Assembly (NCBI GenBank): GCA_018816985.1
Contig: JAHIVA010000042.1
Coordinates: 1-44,802 of the forward strand
Length of the DNA: 44,802 bases
Direction: 5' to 3'
Source: Patescibacteria group bacterium
GTDB taxonomy: Bacteria > Patescibacteriota > Minisyncoccia > Phycocordibacterales > UBA9973
This document shows positions 1 to 7,071 of this stretch, piece by piece. The notes beneath the pieces are model-generated. The model ran no database searches and was not told the origin of the DNA. It saw only the letters and a program-made list of their open reading frames with translations. Every line of letters begins with the position of its first letter. Position 1 is the stretch's first letter. The position numbers were made by a program, and so were the translations under genes.

Positions 1-114
1 AAACTGCACGAAAAAGATATCAAAGCTTTTGCTCAAAAAATAAAAGGTGAATGGAGTAGCACGGTTAAAAAAGCAAAAAAAGCAGTAAGGACTTCGAAAA
101 ATAAAAATAAATAG
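1..114 (+). CDS. 3' end of an unidentified gene (partial)
   Basis: The first 37 codons are open from the window edge to a TAG stop. The tail is lysine-rich (12 or more Lys), with a short helical segment ending in KNKNK, as seen in DNA- or RNA-associated or ribosome-associated small proteins. There is too little sequence to assign a family. It lies 18 bp before gnd on the same strand and may be co-transcribed with it. Confidence 0.55.
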   Translation, partial: KLHEKDIKAFAQKIKGEWSSTVKKAKKAVRTSKNKNK

Positions 115-132
115 TTTTTAGTCTGAAAAAAT

Positions 133-1065
133 ATGAAAAAAGAAATAGGTTATATTGGGCTTGGAAAAATGGGAAAAAATATGGTTTTTCGCTTACTTAA
201 TGCGGGATGGAATATTGTTGCTTATAATAGAAGTCCAGAAAGTGTTAAAGATGTAGAAGAAAAAGGAGCTCTTGGAACATCCAGTATAAAAGAATTAATT
301 TCTAAACTTTCGACTCCGAGGGTTATATGGGTAATGGTTTCTCACCAGGCGGTTGATGAAATGATAAATGAATTAGCGCCAATGCTTGAAAAAGGTGATT
401 TGATTGTGGACGGTGGGAATTCTCCATATCAGGAATCAATGCGTAGAGCCAAAGAATTAAATAATAAAGGAATTGAATTTTTAGATATTGGTGTTTCGGG
501 TGGACCAGGAGGATCATTGAATGGAGCTTGTATGATGGTAGGTGGAAAAAAAGAATTATATGACAGACTTGAGGAAAGTGGATTTTTTAAGGATACTTGT
601 AAGCCAGAAGGCTGGGGGCATTTTGGAAATTCTGGTGCGGGACATTTTGTCAAAATGGTTCACAATGGAATTGAATATGGAATGATGCAATCTATCGCAG
701 AAGGGTTTGATCTTATGAGACATTCTAAAGAATTTAATTTAGATTTAGAAAAAATAACAGAAGTGTATTCTCATGGAAGTGTAGTTACTTCTAGTTTAGT
801 ATCTTGGATGCATGATGGATATAAAAAATATGGTAAAGATTTAAATGAGATTTCAGGTAAAGCTTCTGCTTCTGGGGAGGGTAAGTGGACAGTGGAAGCA
901 GGAAAGAGAGAGAAAATACCTATGCCAGTTATTCAGGCGTCTTTAGATGCCAGAGAAGCCTCACAAACAAAACCATCTTATCAAGGTAAAGTAGTTTCTA
1001 CGATGCGCGGAGAGTTTGGCCAACATCCTGTAAAAAGAGCTCCTGACGAGCCTGAAATTTTATAA
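133..1065 (+). CDS. gnd: 6-phosphogluconate dehydrogenase, short (decarboxylating) form
   Basis: This enzyme oxidatively decarboxylates 6-phosphogluconate to ribulose 5-phosphate, the second oxidative step of the pentose phosphate pathway, in the cytoplasm. The 310-residue protein opens with a Rossmann dinucleotide site (IGYIGLGKMGKNM). It also shows the substrate-binding DGGNS (about residue 93), the SGGPGG loop (about 122) and the catalytic-Lys segment KMVHNGIEYGMMQ (about 174). The length matches the short GntZ/YqeC-type class (about 300 aa) rather than the 470-aa E. coli form. The start follows an A-rich leader without a strong Shine-Dalgarno sequence. It is followed by a convergent tRNA gene. 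Confidence 0.93.
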   Translation: MKKEIGYIGLGKMGKNMVFRLLNAGWNIVAYNRSPESVKDVEEKGALGTSSIKELISKLSTPRVIWVMVSHQAVDEMINELAPMLEKGDLIVDGGNSPYQESMRRAKELNNKGIEFLDIGVSGGPGGSLNGACMMVGGKKELYDRLEESGFFKDTCKPEGWGHFGNSGAGHFVKMVHNGIEYGMMQSIAEGFDLMRHSKEFNLDLEKITEVYSHGSVVTSSLVSWMHDGYKKYGKDLNEISGKASASGEGKWTVEAGKREKIPMPVIQASLDAREASQTKPSYQGKVVSTMRGEFGQHPVKRAPDEPEIL

Positions 1066-1075
1066 AAATAATCTG

Positions 1076-1164
1076 CGGAGCCGGGCGGATTCGAACCGCC
1101 GAGGGGTTTTGAAGCCCCTGCCTCTTTAGCAAAGAGGTACGTTAGACCGCTCTGACACGGCTCC
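1076..1164 (-). tRNA. tRNA-Ser(GCT)
   Basis: On the minus strand a class-II cloverleaf is visible. The acceptor stem is GGAGCCG/CGGCTCC with discriminator G. The anticodon stem-loop reads CTCTT TGCTAA AGAG, with GCT at the anticodon. A long G/C-rich variable arm and a T arm containing GGTTCGAATCC follow. CCA is not encoded (GCA follows). It decodes AGC and AGU and lies convergent to gnd. Confidence 0.95.
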
Positions 1165-1230
1165 AGATTCGTATTCGTATATGAATATGTTACTTACTCT
1201 AACATATTACTGCTATTTTTCCATTTTTTC

Positions 1231-1239
1231 TGCTATACT
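1231..1239 (+). promoter_or_regulatory. extended -10 promoter for the following tRNA-Ser
   Basis: TGCTATACT is an extended -10 element (TGn plus TATACT) 17 bp before the tRNA 5' end. No convincing -35 is seen. The same string TTTTTTCTGCTATACT recurs before the membrane gene at 21.27 kb. Confidence 0.6.
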
Positions 1240-1255
1240 CGGAAAGTGAATTTAC

Positions 1256-1342
1256 GGAGAGATGGGTGAGTGGCTTAAACCAACAGTTTACTAAACTGTC
1301 GTCCCCTTAAAAGGACCGAGGGTTCGAATCCCTCTCTCTCCG
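1256..1342 (+). tRNA. tRNA-Ser with unusual anticodon ACT
   Basis: This is a class-II tRNA with acceptor GGAGAGA/TCTCTCC, discriminator G, a D arm, a long variable arm (GTCC...GGAC) and a canonical T arm (GGGTTCGAATCCC). The anticodon stem is ACAGT/ACTGT and encloses the loop TTACTAA, so the anticodon reads ACT. The discriminator and variable arm indicate serine. The expected anticodon for this box is GCT, as in the neighbour at 1076-1164; here G34 is replaced by A. CCA is not encoded. It is structurally intact, so it is either a functional AGU-specific isoacceptor or a decaying duplicate at the edge of the island. Confidence 0.85.
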
Positions 1343-1352
1343 CCATCAACAG

Positions 1353-1373
1353 GTAGCACGAGACGCGTGCTAC
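1353..1373 (+). terminator. hairpin terminator after tRNA-Ser(ACT)
   Basis: GTAGCACG and CGTGCTAC form a perfect 8-bp stem with a 5-nt loop, followed by TTT and then a TTATTTTT stretch 11 nt later. This is a plausible intrinsic terminator for the tRNA transcript. Confidence 0.6.
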
Positions 1374-1422
1374 TTTAGGCTTATTTTTCAAATTAAAATG
1401 TGATAAAATAAAGCAATGAAAA

Positions 1423-1430
1423 CCGTCCAA
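1423..1430 (+). repeat. CCGTCCAA motif, copy 1
   Basis: CCGTCCAA lies 48 bp before the metallopeptidase-like gene. It recurs inside two structured RNA-like elements (2606 and 11564) and directly before the gene at 11707. Here it is followed by a short inverted repeat (TATTCC/GGAATA). All copies lie within the accessory island. Confidence 0.4.
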
Positions 1431-1478
1431 AATTCTATTCCAGATCAAATGGGAATAATCCAGTTTTAATTCTCATTT

Positions 1479-2540
1479 ATGGAAGAAGTCAAAAATGATT
1501 ACATCGAAAAAGCACTCAACGAACTTATTCCGACCTTGGGAATAAAAGAGTTTATTGACCATGAAAAGCTTATCGTTCTTATAGGTTCTAAAAAAGTTAA
1601 AGAAGCCATTAAAGGAATTGCCCTATATTTGGGATTACCAATAGAAGTAAATATTTCTTATGTTCCAAAAGGATATCGTCCAAGTTCTAATGATGGTTTT
1701 CAAAGTACACATCTTGTAAAAACAGATCAACACAATCGTGGCGTTGGGGGTATCACCGCACAAGTCTCTATCCCACCCAATCTACCTTTTTATGGAAGCC
1801 CAAGTATGGTTAATTTTCCTATTAATGTCAGATTAAGCGAAAATTGTGCAGAGAATCCCGCAACATTGATTAGTATCATGGCGCACGAACTTTCACATAT
1901 TGTTCTTTACTCCCTATGGAACAGAGAGAAAGAAAATGAATTCTATACTGATCTGACAGCCATGATTCTTGGCTTCGCAAATATAATGAAAACAGGCAGA
2001 AAGGTCGTTAAGGTCACTCAAATTCCAAATGGAACACATACACAAACAACAACTTATGGTTATCTGTCAGACGATAATTTTAATTACGCCTTCCATAAAA
2101 TTAATGGTGTTTTGAATAAGCAAAAATCAGAAAAGAAGAAACTGGCTAGGAAGTTAAAACAATTAAAGAAAAAGTTAAATAAAATTAAAAAATTATCTTT
2201 TTACTTCGAGAGCTATCTTGCTTATTTGGATAAAAATCTTCACCAAAAAATTTCTCAGGAGGATGGTCGCAAAATCATGGCTTTTCACCAGCCCGGACAT
2301 ACTGATAATTTTCAATCCACCATTAGGAAAAATGAAACAATACTAGAGAGTTTCATAAAGTTTGTGGAAAATCTTAAAAATTATACTGGCAAAAACATAG
2401 AAGTAATGAAACAACAGGAAACTCAACTAAAATCCGCTAATGAGGAATTAGATAAACAGCGCTTACTACTTCAAAATGACCTAGATGTTCTCAAGAAATA
2501 TATCGGTTTCTTTTATAGATTAAAGCTGAAGTTCACTTAA
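1479..2540 (+). CDS. HExxH metallopeptidase-like protein with C-terminal coiled coil
   Basis: I do not recognise a named family. The 353-residue protein has a zincin motif HELSH at about residues 135-139. A downstream acidic segment, NEFYTDLTA, about 20 residues later could supply the third zinc ligand, as in gluzincin-like peptidases. Residues about 205-345 are Lys/Glu/Leu-rich and predicted to form a long coiled coil. No signal peptide or transmembrane segment is seen, so a cytoplasmic location is likely. It is the first gene of the accessory island after tRNA-Ser, and a structured element follows it. Peptidase activity is inferred from the motif only; the rest of the protein is uncharacterised. 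Confidence 0.6.
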   Translation: MEEVKNDYIEKALNELIPTLGIKEFIDHEKLIVLIGSKKVKEAIKGIALYLGLPIEVNISYVPKGYRPSSNDGFQSTHLVKTDQHNRGVGGITAQVSIPPNLPFYGSPSMVNFPINVRLSENCAENPATLISIMAHELSHIVLYSLWNREKENEFYTDLTAMILGFANIMKTGRKVVKVTQIPNGTHTQTTTYGYLSDDNFNYAFHKINGVLNKQKSEKKKLARKLKQLKKKLNKIKKLSFYFESYLAYLDKNLHQKISQEDGRKIMAFHQPGHTDNFQSTIRKNETILESFIKFVENLKNYTGKNIEVMKQQETQLKSANEELDKQRLLLQNDLDVLKKYIGFFYRLKLKFT

Positions 2541-2591
2541 AAATGTGTTAAGATGCCCTCATAAATCAATACCGACCTAACCCTCGCAAGA

Positions 2592-2661
2592 GATATGGTT
2601 AAAAGCCGTCCAAGGAAGTTTCCTCATAAAGAGGGTTTGACCTTTGGTGTCGAACCGGCTT
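2592..2661 (+). ncRNA. structured element with CCGTCCAA motif, copy 2
   Basis: GATATGG-TTAAAA-GCCGTCCAAGG is followed by nested pairings: AAGCCG (2603-2608) with CGGCTT (2656-2661), CCAAGG (2610-2615) with CCTTTGG (2641-2647), and CCTC/GAGG (2622-2634). A T-rich run follows at 2668. The same GATATG-TTAAAA-CCGTCCAA string begins the element at 11.55 kb. It lies between two convergent genes (metallopeptidase-like and RT), so it could be a bidirectional terminator or a small RNA. No known RNA family was recognised. Confidence 0.4.
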
Positions 2662-2678
2662 GTGGGGATTTTTTATTA

Positions 2679-3710
2679 TTAATTCAACCAAAAGAAAATG
2701 CTGTTTTTTAAATCTTCTTGTAGGCGAAATGTGCTGCCGTGACTTAAGACACCTAAGTAAGATTGGACTGCTTGGTGAAAATAGTCATACGGCAACAGAC
2801 CATCTTTCACTAGCTTTGCCTTTTCCTTCAATTTCTTGAAGATTCTTTCCTCAGTTTTTAATCTTGGAATAACTGCGTTTGGAAAACAAGTGTATCCAAG
2901 AAAATCGACTCCTTGAGAAAACTTTCTAAGAAGAATTTTGCGAGGGTGAAGATCGAGCTTTAGATTATCAGATAAAAATTTACCCATTGGCTTTATCAAT
3001 TTTAAACAATTATCTCTTTGAGTATGAAGTATAACAAAGTCGTCAGCATAACGAACATAATAACGTTCTTTGAGAGTGTGCTTCATAAATTGGTCGAGCT
3101 CATTGAGATATACATTAGCAAAAAGTTGAGAAGTGAGATTCCCAATCGGTAACCCCTTTGGCTTGTTCGGATCTCGACTTAATTCTGACTTGAAACTTGA
3201 GATAATCTCCTTAAGTAGCCATCGAGTGTCATTATCGTGAACACGGCGAAATAGAATTTCGATAAGCACACCATGGTCTACGCTCGCGAAGAACTTTTTA
3301 ACATCACACTTCAACACCCAACATGGTTGGGTGTAATTCTTACTCTCTCGTCGTGCGTACGAAATAAATCTTTGAACGCCTCGATGACTTCCTTTATTGA
3401 TCCGACATGAATAAGAATCATGAATGAATGTTGGCTCAAAAATGGGGTTAAGAATTTTTACAAGTGCATGATGTAATACTCTATCTCTTACGGAAGCCTT
3501 GTGAATATGACGTACTTTTGGATCATGCACAAAAAAAGATTCATAAGGTAAATGAGAGTAGGTTTTATTGCGGAGTGATTCGTGAAGTTTCCAGATATTA
3601 TCTTCAAGTTTGTGTTCAAATAGCAAAACATCCTCTTTTTCTTTTTTGCCAATTTGAAATTCCTTCCATGAAGCGAATAAGTTCTCAAGATTAATTATTG
3701 AATCAAACAT
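2679..3710 (-). CDS. DGR reverse transcriptase
   Basis: This is the reverse transcriptase of a diversity-generating retroelement. It copies the TR transcript into adenine-mutagenised cDNA that replaces the VRs of the target genes. The RT palm is complete. Motif A is LKCDVKKFFASVDH. The finger/palm segment GLPIGNLTSQLFANVYLNELD carries [I/L/V]GxxxSQ, which distinguishes DGR RTs from the QGxxxSP of group II intron RTs. The catalytic YADD lies within YVRYADDFVIL. No maturase or endonuclease domain follows. I chose the start at 3710 (MFDSII) because GAGGG lies about 10 nt upstream. An in-frame ATG at 3728 would add six residues. The avd-like gene begins at the adjacent base on the other strand, and the TR lies upstream on the same strand as the RT. 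Confidence 0.95.
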   Translation of the reverse strand: MFDSIINLENLFASWKEFQIGKKEKEDVLLFEHKLEDNIWKLHESLRNKTYSHLPYESFFVHDPKVRHIHKASVRDRVLHHALVKILNPIFEPTFIHDSYSCRINKGSHRGVQRFISYARRESKNYTQPCWVLKCDVKKFFASVDHGVLIEILFRRVHDNDTRWLLKEIISSFKSELSRDPNKPKGLPIGNLTSQLFANVYLNELDQFMKHTLKERYYVRYADDFVILHTQRDNCLKLIKPMGKFLSDNLKLDLHPRKILLRKFSQGVDFLGYTCFPNAVIPRLKTEERIFKKLKEKAKLVKDGLLPYDYFHQAVQSYLGVLSHGSTFRLQEDLKNSIFFWLN

Positions 3711-4088
3711 ATGATTAATGACCCTCATAAATTAAGTGGACAATTTAGTATAGACATTCCGATTTTCAAGAAGACATACGACTTCATGCGTGAGTTTTAT
3801 ATCTTTGAACTTGATTTTCCGAAAAAAGACCGCTATACCCTTGGTCAACGTTGTGAGTTATACATCGTTGATATTTTAGAAGGAATAATGATGGCCGCTC
3901 AAACCGAAAAGAGTAGAAAGTTGCAAATCCTTGAAGGAGTAAGCAACAAACTTGATCTACTAAAAGTATTTATTCGGCTTTCAACAGATCTCAATATTCT
4001 TAGTGACAAACGCTATGTCGTCTGCCAAAATCATCTCCAAGAAATTGGAAGAATGCTTGGTGGCTGGATACGATCCGTGCGCGAGTAA
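3711..4088 (+). CDS. avd: Avd-like four-helix-bundle accessory protein of the DGR
   Basis: This 125-residue helical protein has the hallmarks of the accessory variability determinant / 23S rRNA intervening-sequence (four-helix bundle) family. They are IPIFKKTYDF near the N-terminus, FPKKDRYTLGQRCE in the helix 1-2 region, and the C-terminal EIGRMLGGWIRS. Avd proteins form basic pentamers that bind the RT and TR RNA and are needed for mutagenic retrohoming. An in-frame stop at 3699-3701 leaves ATG 3711 as the only start that keeps the conserved first helix. No Shine-Dalgarno sequence is visible. It is encoded divergently from the RT with no gap, an unusual layout: the TR transcript, if it continues to the RT, is antisense to avd. 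Confidence 0.88.
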   Translation: MINDPHKLSGQFSIDIPIFKKTYDFMREFYIFELDFPKKDRYTLGQRCELYIVDILEGIMMAAQTEKSRKLQILEGVSNKLDLLKVFIRLSTDLNILSDKRYVVCQNHLQEIGRMLGGWIRSVRE

Positions 4089-4096
4089 TCACTTTA

Positions 4097-4130
4097 CAAG
4101 AGAAGCCTCTTTTAAAAGAGGCTTCTCTTG
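4097..4130. terminator. perfect 34-bp palindrome between avd and TR
   Basis: CAAGAGAAGCCTCTTTT is followed directly by its exact reverse complement, giving a 17-bp-arm palindrome (realistic loop TTTTAAAA). It lies 8 bp past the avd stop and 19 bp past the 3' end of the TR (minus strand). It could terminate avd, define the 3' end of the TR RNA, or act as a priming or RNA-stability structure. There is no T-tract beyond it on either side, so it is not a textbook intrinsic terminator. Confidence 0.7.
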
Positions 4131-4149
4131 AGCTACATTAGTGAGACTG

Positions 4150-4266
4150 CCGGGCAGGACACACGCCCAAATTGGAGTTCCGATTGTCGCGCGTATCGTT
4201 GTTGACGTTGAGACCGTCCGAATCGAAGTTCCCAACGTTGACGAACTTGCCGTCGGACGACTGGAC
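4150..4266 (-). repeat. DGR template repeat (TR)
   Basis: Read on the minus strand, this 117-bp segment aligns without gaps to the 3' ends of both target genes (6952-7068 and 9841-9957). It differs from VR1 at 18 positions, all template A, and from VR2 at 14, of which 13 are template A. The sense reading contains eight Asn codons (AAC/AAT), the typical hypermutable codon of DGR templates. The last 20 or so bases (GGGCGTGTGTCCTGCCCGG) contain no A and are identical in all three copies, as expected of the initiation-of-mutagenic-homology (IMH) region. Just past it the TR reads CAG where both VRs have the TAG stop. Confidence 0.97.
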
Positions 4267-4277
4267 GCTCAGCCCAT

Positions 4278-4389
4278 GTGTTTTGTTTCCTCTGTTATCA
4301 CCGGAGATTGTCTTAAAATAGACTTTCCCCTGAATTTTACTCGGTGGTAACCCTTAATGAATAAGGACACCCACACTGAAACAAAACAC
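4278..4389 (-). ncRNA. structured leader of the TR RNA
   Basis: Just upstream of the TR in its own transcript, a perfect 12-bp closing stem (GTGTTTTGTTTC 4278-4289 with GAAACAAAACAC 4378-4389) encloses two hairpins. One is CCTTA-ATGAA-TAAGG (4352-4366). The other is CACCG/CGGTG (4299-4303 with 4342-4346), with an inner GTCT/AGAC (4310-4323). This forms a three-way junction ending 12 nt before the TR. It probably belongs to the DGR RNA recognised by RT and Avd. No comparative support is available within this window. Confidence 0.6.
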
Positions 4390-4530
4390 GTAGTTTCATC
4401 TTTGTACTCTGTTCCGGCCACACACTTCGCTAAGCCATAAAGACCTAGTAAACTCCGGTGGATATTGAAACAAGGAGGCTCGCAAGATTAAACCGTAAAG
4501 CCCAATCTCTATAAGCAAGACTCAGCAGAT

Positions 4531-4559
4531 AGTATAACCCAAAAAATTAGGTATTGCAA
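4531..4559 (-). promoter_or_regulatory. promoter driving the TR RNA
   Basis: On the minus strand TTGCAA (4559-4554) is separated by 17 bp from TATACT (4536-4531), a good sigma-70-type promoter pointing at the TR. It predicts an RNA starting near 4523, with a leader of about 250 nt before the TR. The remaining sequence between 4390 and 4520 holds no ORF I can support. Confidence 0.6.
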
Positions 4560-4582
4560 AAACTAATATTTAGAGTTAAAAT
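4554..4582 (+). promoter_or_regulatory. promoter of the MoxR-target operon
   Basis: The same palindromic TTGCAA (4554-4559) lies 17 bp before TAAAAT (4577-4582) on the plus strand, with the MoxR ATG only 9 bp further on. The mRNA would be nearly leaderless. The shared -35 makes the TR and operon promoters overlap back to back. Confidence 0.5.
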
Positions 4583-4591
4583 GCAAGCAAT

Positions 4592-6262
4592 ATGGCAAAA
4601 GAATCCTTACCCCACATTCCTAATATCCCAACTACGCCTGAGCGGGTTTTGCGCGAAAAGAAAACAGAGACAAAAGAAGCTAAACCTCTTAGTGCAGAAC
4701 AAATAAAAGAACAGGTAACTGAGCTTTTTGAGCTTTCCTCGGCTAGGGCTGAGGCTGGAAAACATACTCGGGAAGCCTGGGGTGGTCTTACGAAAGAGGA
4801 ACGTGAAGAACTAAAAAGTAAGGGTGAAGATGCAGTTGTCGCACACATAGAAACCGCTCGGCTTGATCCCGAGCTGGTTGAGTTTAGAGAAACAACCTTA
4901 AAGGAATACGACGATAGGATTGCAGAACTTTCTAGTAATCCCCAAGTACTTGATGCATACAAAAATCGTTTTGGAGAACTTAAAGAAACATTAGCCCGTA
5001 CGGTTTCGTATGAACACTTGCGTCATGAAGAGGATGCTGTAGATAAAGCGGAACAAAAACTTCGAAAACTCTATGAAGGAGTTGGTAGAGCACCGGGACC
5101 TATTGAACGCAAAAAATTAACTGCGTTTTCTGACCGTAAAAAAGAAGTTGAGGAAGAATTAAAGGGTTTTGAACTTGATTCCAAAACAATTGACATGCTA
5201 CGTCGCAGAGAAGTTCGTCGCATGCAACACGATCTTGAGCGTTACAGTTTTGCGGAAACAGAATCACGCAGAGAACTTATTAGACAAGTGCTACCCGACT
5301 TACTACAAGGTGCTCCGGTGCTTTTCCAGGGTGAAACTGGATCCGGCAAGTCACAACTTGCAAAATATATTTCTGAGAGATATTTGGGCAAAACTCCTAC
5401 AATAGTTTCCGTGAGTGAACAAATAAAAGAATCTCAAATCATGGGGTCACGTGGACTTGAAGCCGGACAAACGGTTTTCAATTATTCAGAATTTGTGAAA
5501 GCTCAGAAAGAAGGACGACCAGTAATTCTCGATGAAGTAAATCTCATGCCACATGAATTTGCTGGACTTTTGCATGATCTTCTACAAAAGCGCGTTGGAG
5601 ATGTATGGGTACATCCAGTTACTGGAGAGAAAATTCCAATTACTGCCCCCATCATGGCTACAGCAAACTTAAAATCAGAACGCTACAAACAACGCTACGA
5701 GCTTGATGTTGCTACACTTCGACGTTTCATTGGAGGTGCAGGTGCTCGTGAAATTCACTATCTCGACATTGGCAAGAAAGATACAGAAGGAAATCCAATA
5801 GCTCCGGAAACACTGCAAATTCTTTCTGCAGTACTTGCCGATAGACATGGTGATATAGAATGGAGCGAGAAGGAAGCAATGGAAAAAGTTGAAGAACTTA
5901 AACGTTTTGTGCAAGCTTGCAGAAAAATTCAGGAAGATTTTACACTTTCAATTAGAGAAGGTGGTGAAGAATCTCTCGCCCGAGGAGACCGTCTAGCATT
6001 TAAAGAACTTGTGATTACTCTTAAAGATCAGATCGAGATTATGAAAGCTTGGAAGGCCTCGAGTTTCCGTGAGCCACTTGATTCTATTGTACTTAGAGAA
6101 TTTTTCCACAAAGCAGAGATTAGTGGTCGTGCGGCTAAAGATCGTGAAAATATGATTAAGGTCTTTATTGCTAATAAATTATTCCAAAATACCAATCCAG
6201 AAGATTTCAAAATTCAGGGTCTTTCTCCGAAAGCTGTTCGACAGTGGCAAGGTAAAGAATAA
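4592..6262 (+). CDS. MoxR-type AAA+ ATPase with N-terminal coiled coil
   Basis: This is a cytoplasmic AAA+ ATPase of the MoxR type, a chaperone class that works with vWA proteins. Residues 1-210 are a charged helical/coiled-coil extension. The AAA+ core has Walker A GETGSGKS (247-254), Walker B VILDEVN (311-317), sensor-1 Asn in MATANLKSE (about 359) and paired Arg in TLRRF (about 377). Residues 385-556 contain helical lid and accessory segments. At 556 residues it is much longer than a core MoxR (about 330). Only 5 bp separate it from the first variable protein, and the vWA partner lies two genes on, so the operon is MoxR, target, vWA, target. Its role (remodelling or loading the variable proteins or their ligand) is inferred. 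Confidence 0.85.
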   Translation: MAKESLPHIPNIPTTPERVLREKKTETKEAKPLSAEQIKEQVTELFELSSARAEAGKHTREAWGGLTKEEREELKSKGEDAVVAHIETARLDPELVEFRETTLKEYDDRIAELSSNPQVLDAYKNRFGELKETLARTVSYEHLRHEEDAVDKAEQKLRKLYEGVGRAPGPIERKKLTAFSDRKKEVEEELKGFELDSKTIDMLRRREVRRMQHDLERYSFAETESRRELIRQVLPDLLQGAPVLFQGETGSGKSQLAKYISERYLGKTPTIVSVSEQIKESQIMGSRGLEAGQTVFNYSEFVKAQKEGRPVILDEVNLMPHEFAGLLHDLLQKRVGDVWVHPVTGEKIPITAPIMATANLKSERYKQRYELDVATLRRFIGGAGAREIHYLDIGKKDTEGNPIAPETLQILSAVLADRHGDIEWSEKEAMEKVEELKRFVQACRKIQEDFTLSIREGGEESLARGDRLAFKELVITLKDQIEIMKAWKASSFREPLDSIVLREFFHKAEISGRAAKDRENMIKVFIANKLFQNTNPEDFKIQGLSPKAVRQWQGKE

Positions 6263-6267
6263 CCGTT

Positions 6268-7071
6268 ATGCCATTCGAAGCCTATAAAATCTATCAAGAG
6301 TATGAACCCGACAAGTACAAGACTTCTACTCAAGAGAAGGTTGCTAAAGCGTTAGCGGGGGCGAAGAAAGAAGGACTTACACCAGTTAAAGAGTCCCTAG
6401 ACTTCAGTGAAGTTCAGGAGATTTTTGGACAAGACTTTATTGGTATCAAAGAAGTAGAACAATTTACTGGGCGTTCACTCACTCTCGAAGAACAAAGAAT
6501 TGCAGAAGAAAAATGGCATAAAAAAGTTGAGGAGCAGGGCCTTACCAAAGAAAGTTTAGAACGGCTCAAGCAAGAGGGATTCATGGTAGTTCTTCGTGTT
6601 GGAAAGCTTGCTGGAAAAGAAAAAAAAGATAAAGAAATGCCAGTGACCATAAAAAATCTTCGACAAAAATTTCCCCTATTTTACGATCAAGATTGGTACG
6701 ACAACGAACAATTTGCCGGTGAAGCATTAAGTGGTATTGATTGGGGTATTGTTAAAAAAGAACTCCTAGATGAGTCAAAAAGCAAAAACTGGGATGAGCA
6801 ACAAGAAATTCTAAAGGCATGGGCGGATACACATGGTGTTGACCAAAAGTTTGTACGTCGTAGGACACCAACCGAAGTTGCTTATGATATTTTGGCTTAC
6901 TTCCAAGTACGCAACGAACGAATACTTGAGAAGGATTGGGACTGGACCTCCGTCCAGTCGTCCGGCGGCAGGTTCGTCTGCGTTGGGGGCTTCGGTTCGG
7001 ACGGTCTCGGCGTCGCCCACGGTACGCGCGACTTTCGGTTCTCCACTTTGGGCGTGTGTCCTGCCCGGTAG
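6268..7071 (+). CDS. DGR variable protein 1
   Basis: This is a 267-residue DGR target. The N-terminal segment, MPFEAYKIYQEYEP through about residue 37, is almost identical to the second target. The middle contains a conserved SKNWDEQxEILKxWA helix and RRRTP motif. The C-terminus is DWTSVQSS, then the variable segment and the invariant LGVCPAR end. The ending and position suggest the C-type-lectin-like (CLec) scaffold of DGR targets. The last 39 codons are VR1. Relative to the template the residues at mutable positions include Cys, Gly, Ala, His and Phe. No signal peptide or transmembrane segment is visible, so the protein is probably cytoplasmic. It is coupled to MoxR by a 5-bp gap. Confidence 0.9.
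   Translation: MPFEAYKIYQEYEPDKYKTSTQEKVAKALAGAKKEGLTPVKESLDFSEVQEIFGQDFIGIKEVEQFTGRSLTLEEQRIAEEKWHKKVEEQGLTKESLERLKQEGFMVVLRVGKLAGKEKKDKEMPVTIKNLRQKFPLFYDQDWYDNEQFAGEALSGIDWGIVKKELLDESKSKNWDEQQEILKAWADTHGVDQKFVRRRTPTEVAYDILAYFQVRNERILEKDWDWTSVQSSGGRFVCVGGFGSDGLGVAHGTRDFRFSTLGVCPAR
6940..6959 (+). repeat. hairpin at the 5' edge of VR1
   Basis: GACTGGAC-CTCC-GTCCAGTC is a perfect 8-bp stem with a 4-nt loop whose right arm is the first eight bases of the VR. The same hairpin occurs at VR2 (9829-9848), but the left arm is absent from the TR. Confidence 0.75.
6952..7068 (+). repeat. DGR variable repeat 1 (VR1)
   Basis: This segment aligns over 117 bp to the TR with 18 substitutions, every one at a TR adenine (A to G, T or C). 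It ends at the codon before the TAG stop. The adenine-free 3' portion is unchanged. Confidence 0.97.

Noticed and set aside
1256-1342. tRNA-Ser 3' end as the attB site of the island
   Set aside because: No direct repeat of the tRNA 3' end was found by eye near 16.5 kb, and large serine recombinases usually do not use tRNA genes.
2603-2661. GGTTCGACACC on the minus strand resembling a tRNA T arm
   Set aside because: No acceptor, D or anticodon arms of correct size are present; the pairing is better explained by the CCGTCCAA structured element.
4141-4350. Plus-strand ORF of 69 codons across the template repeat
   Set aside because: It is the reverse strand of the TR plus the structured leader; its apparent peptide arises only because the TR lacks stops on that strand.
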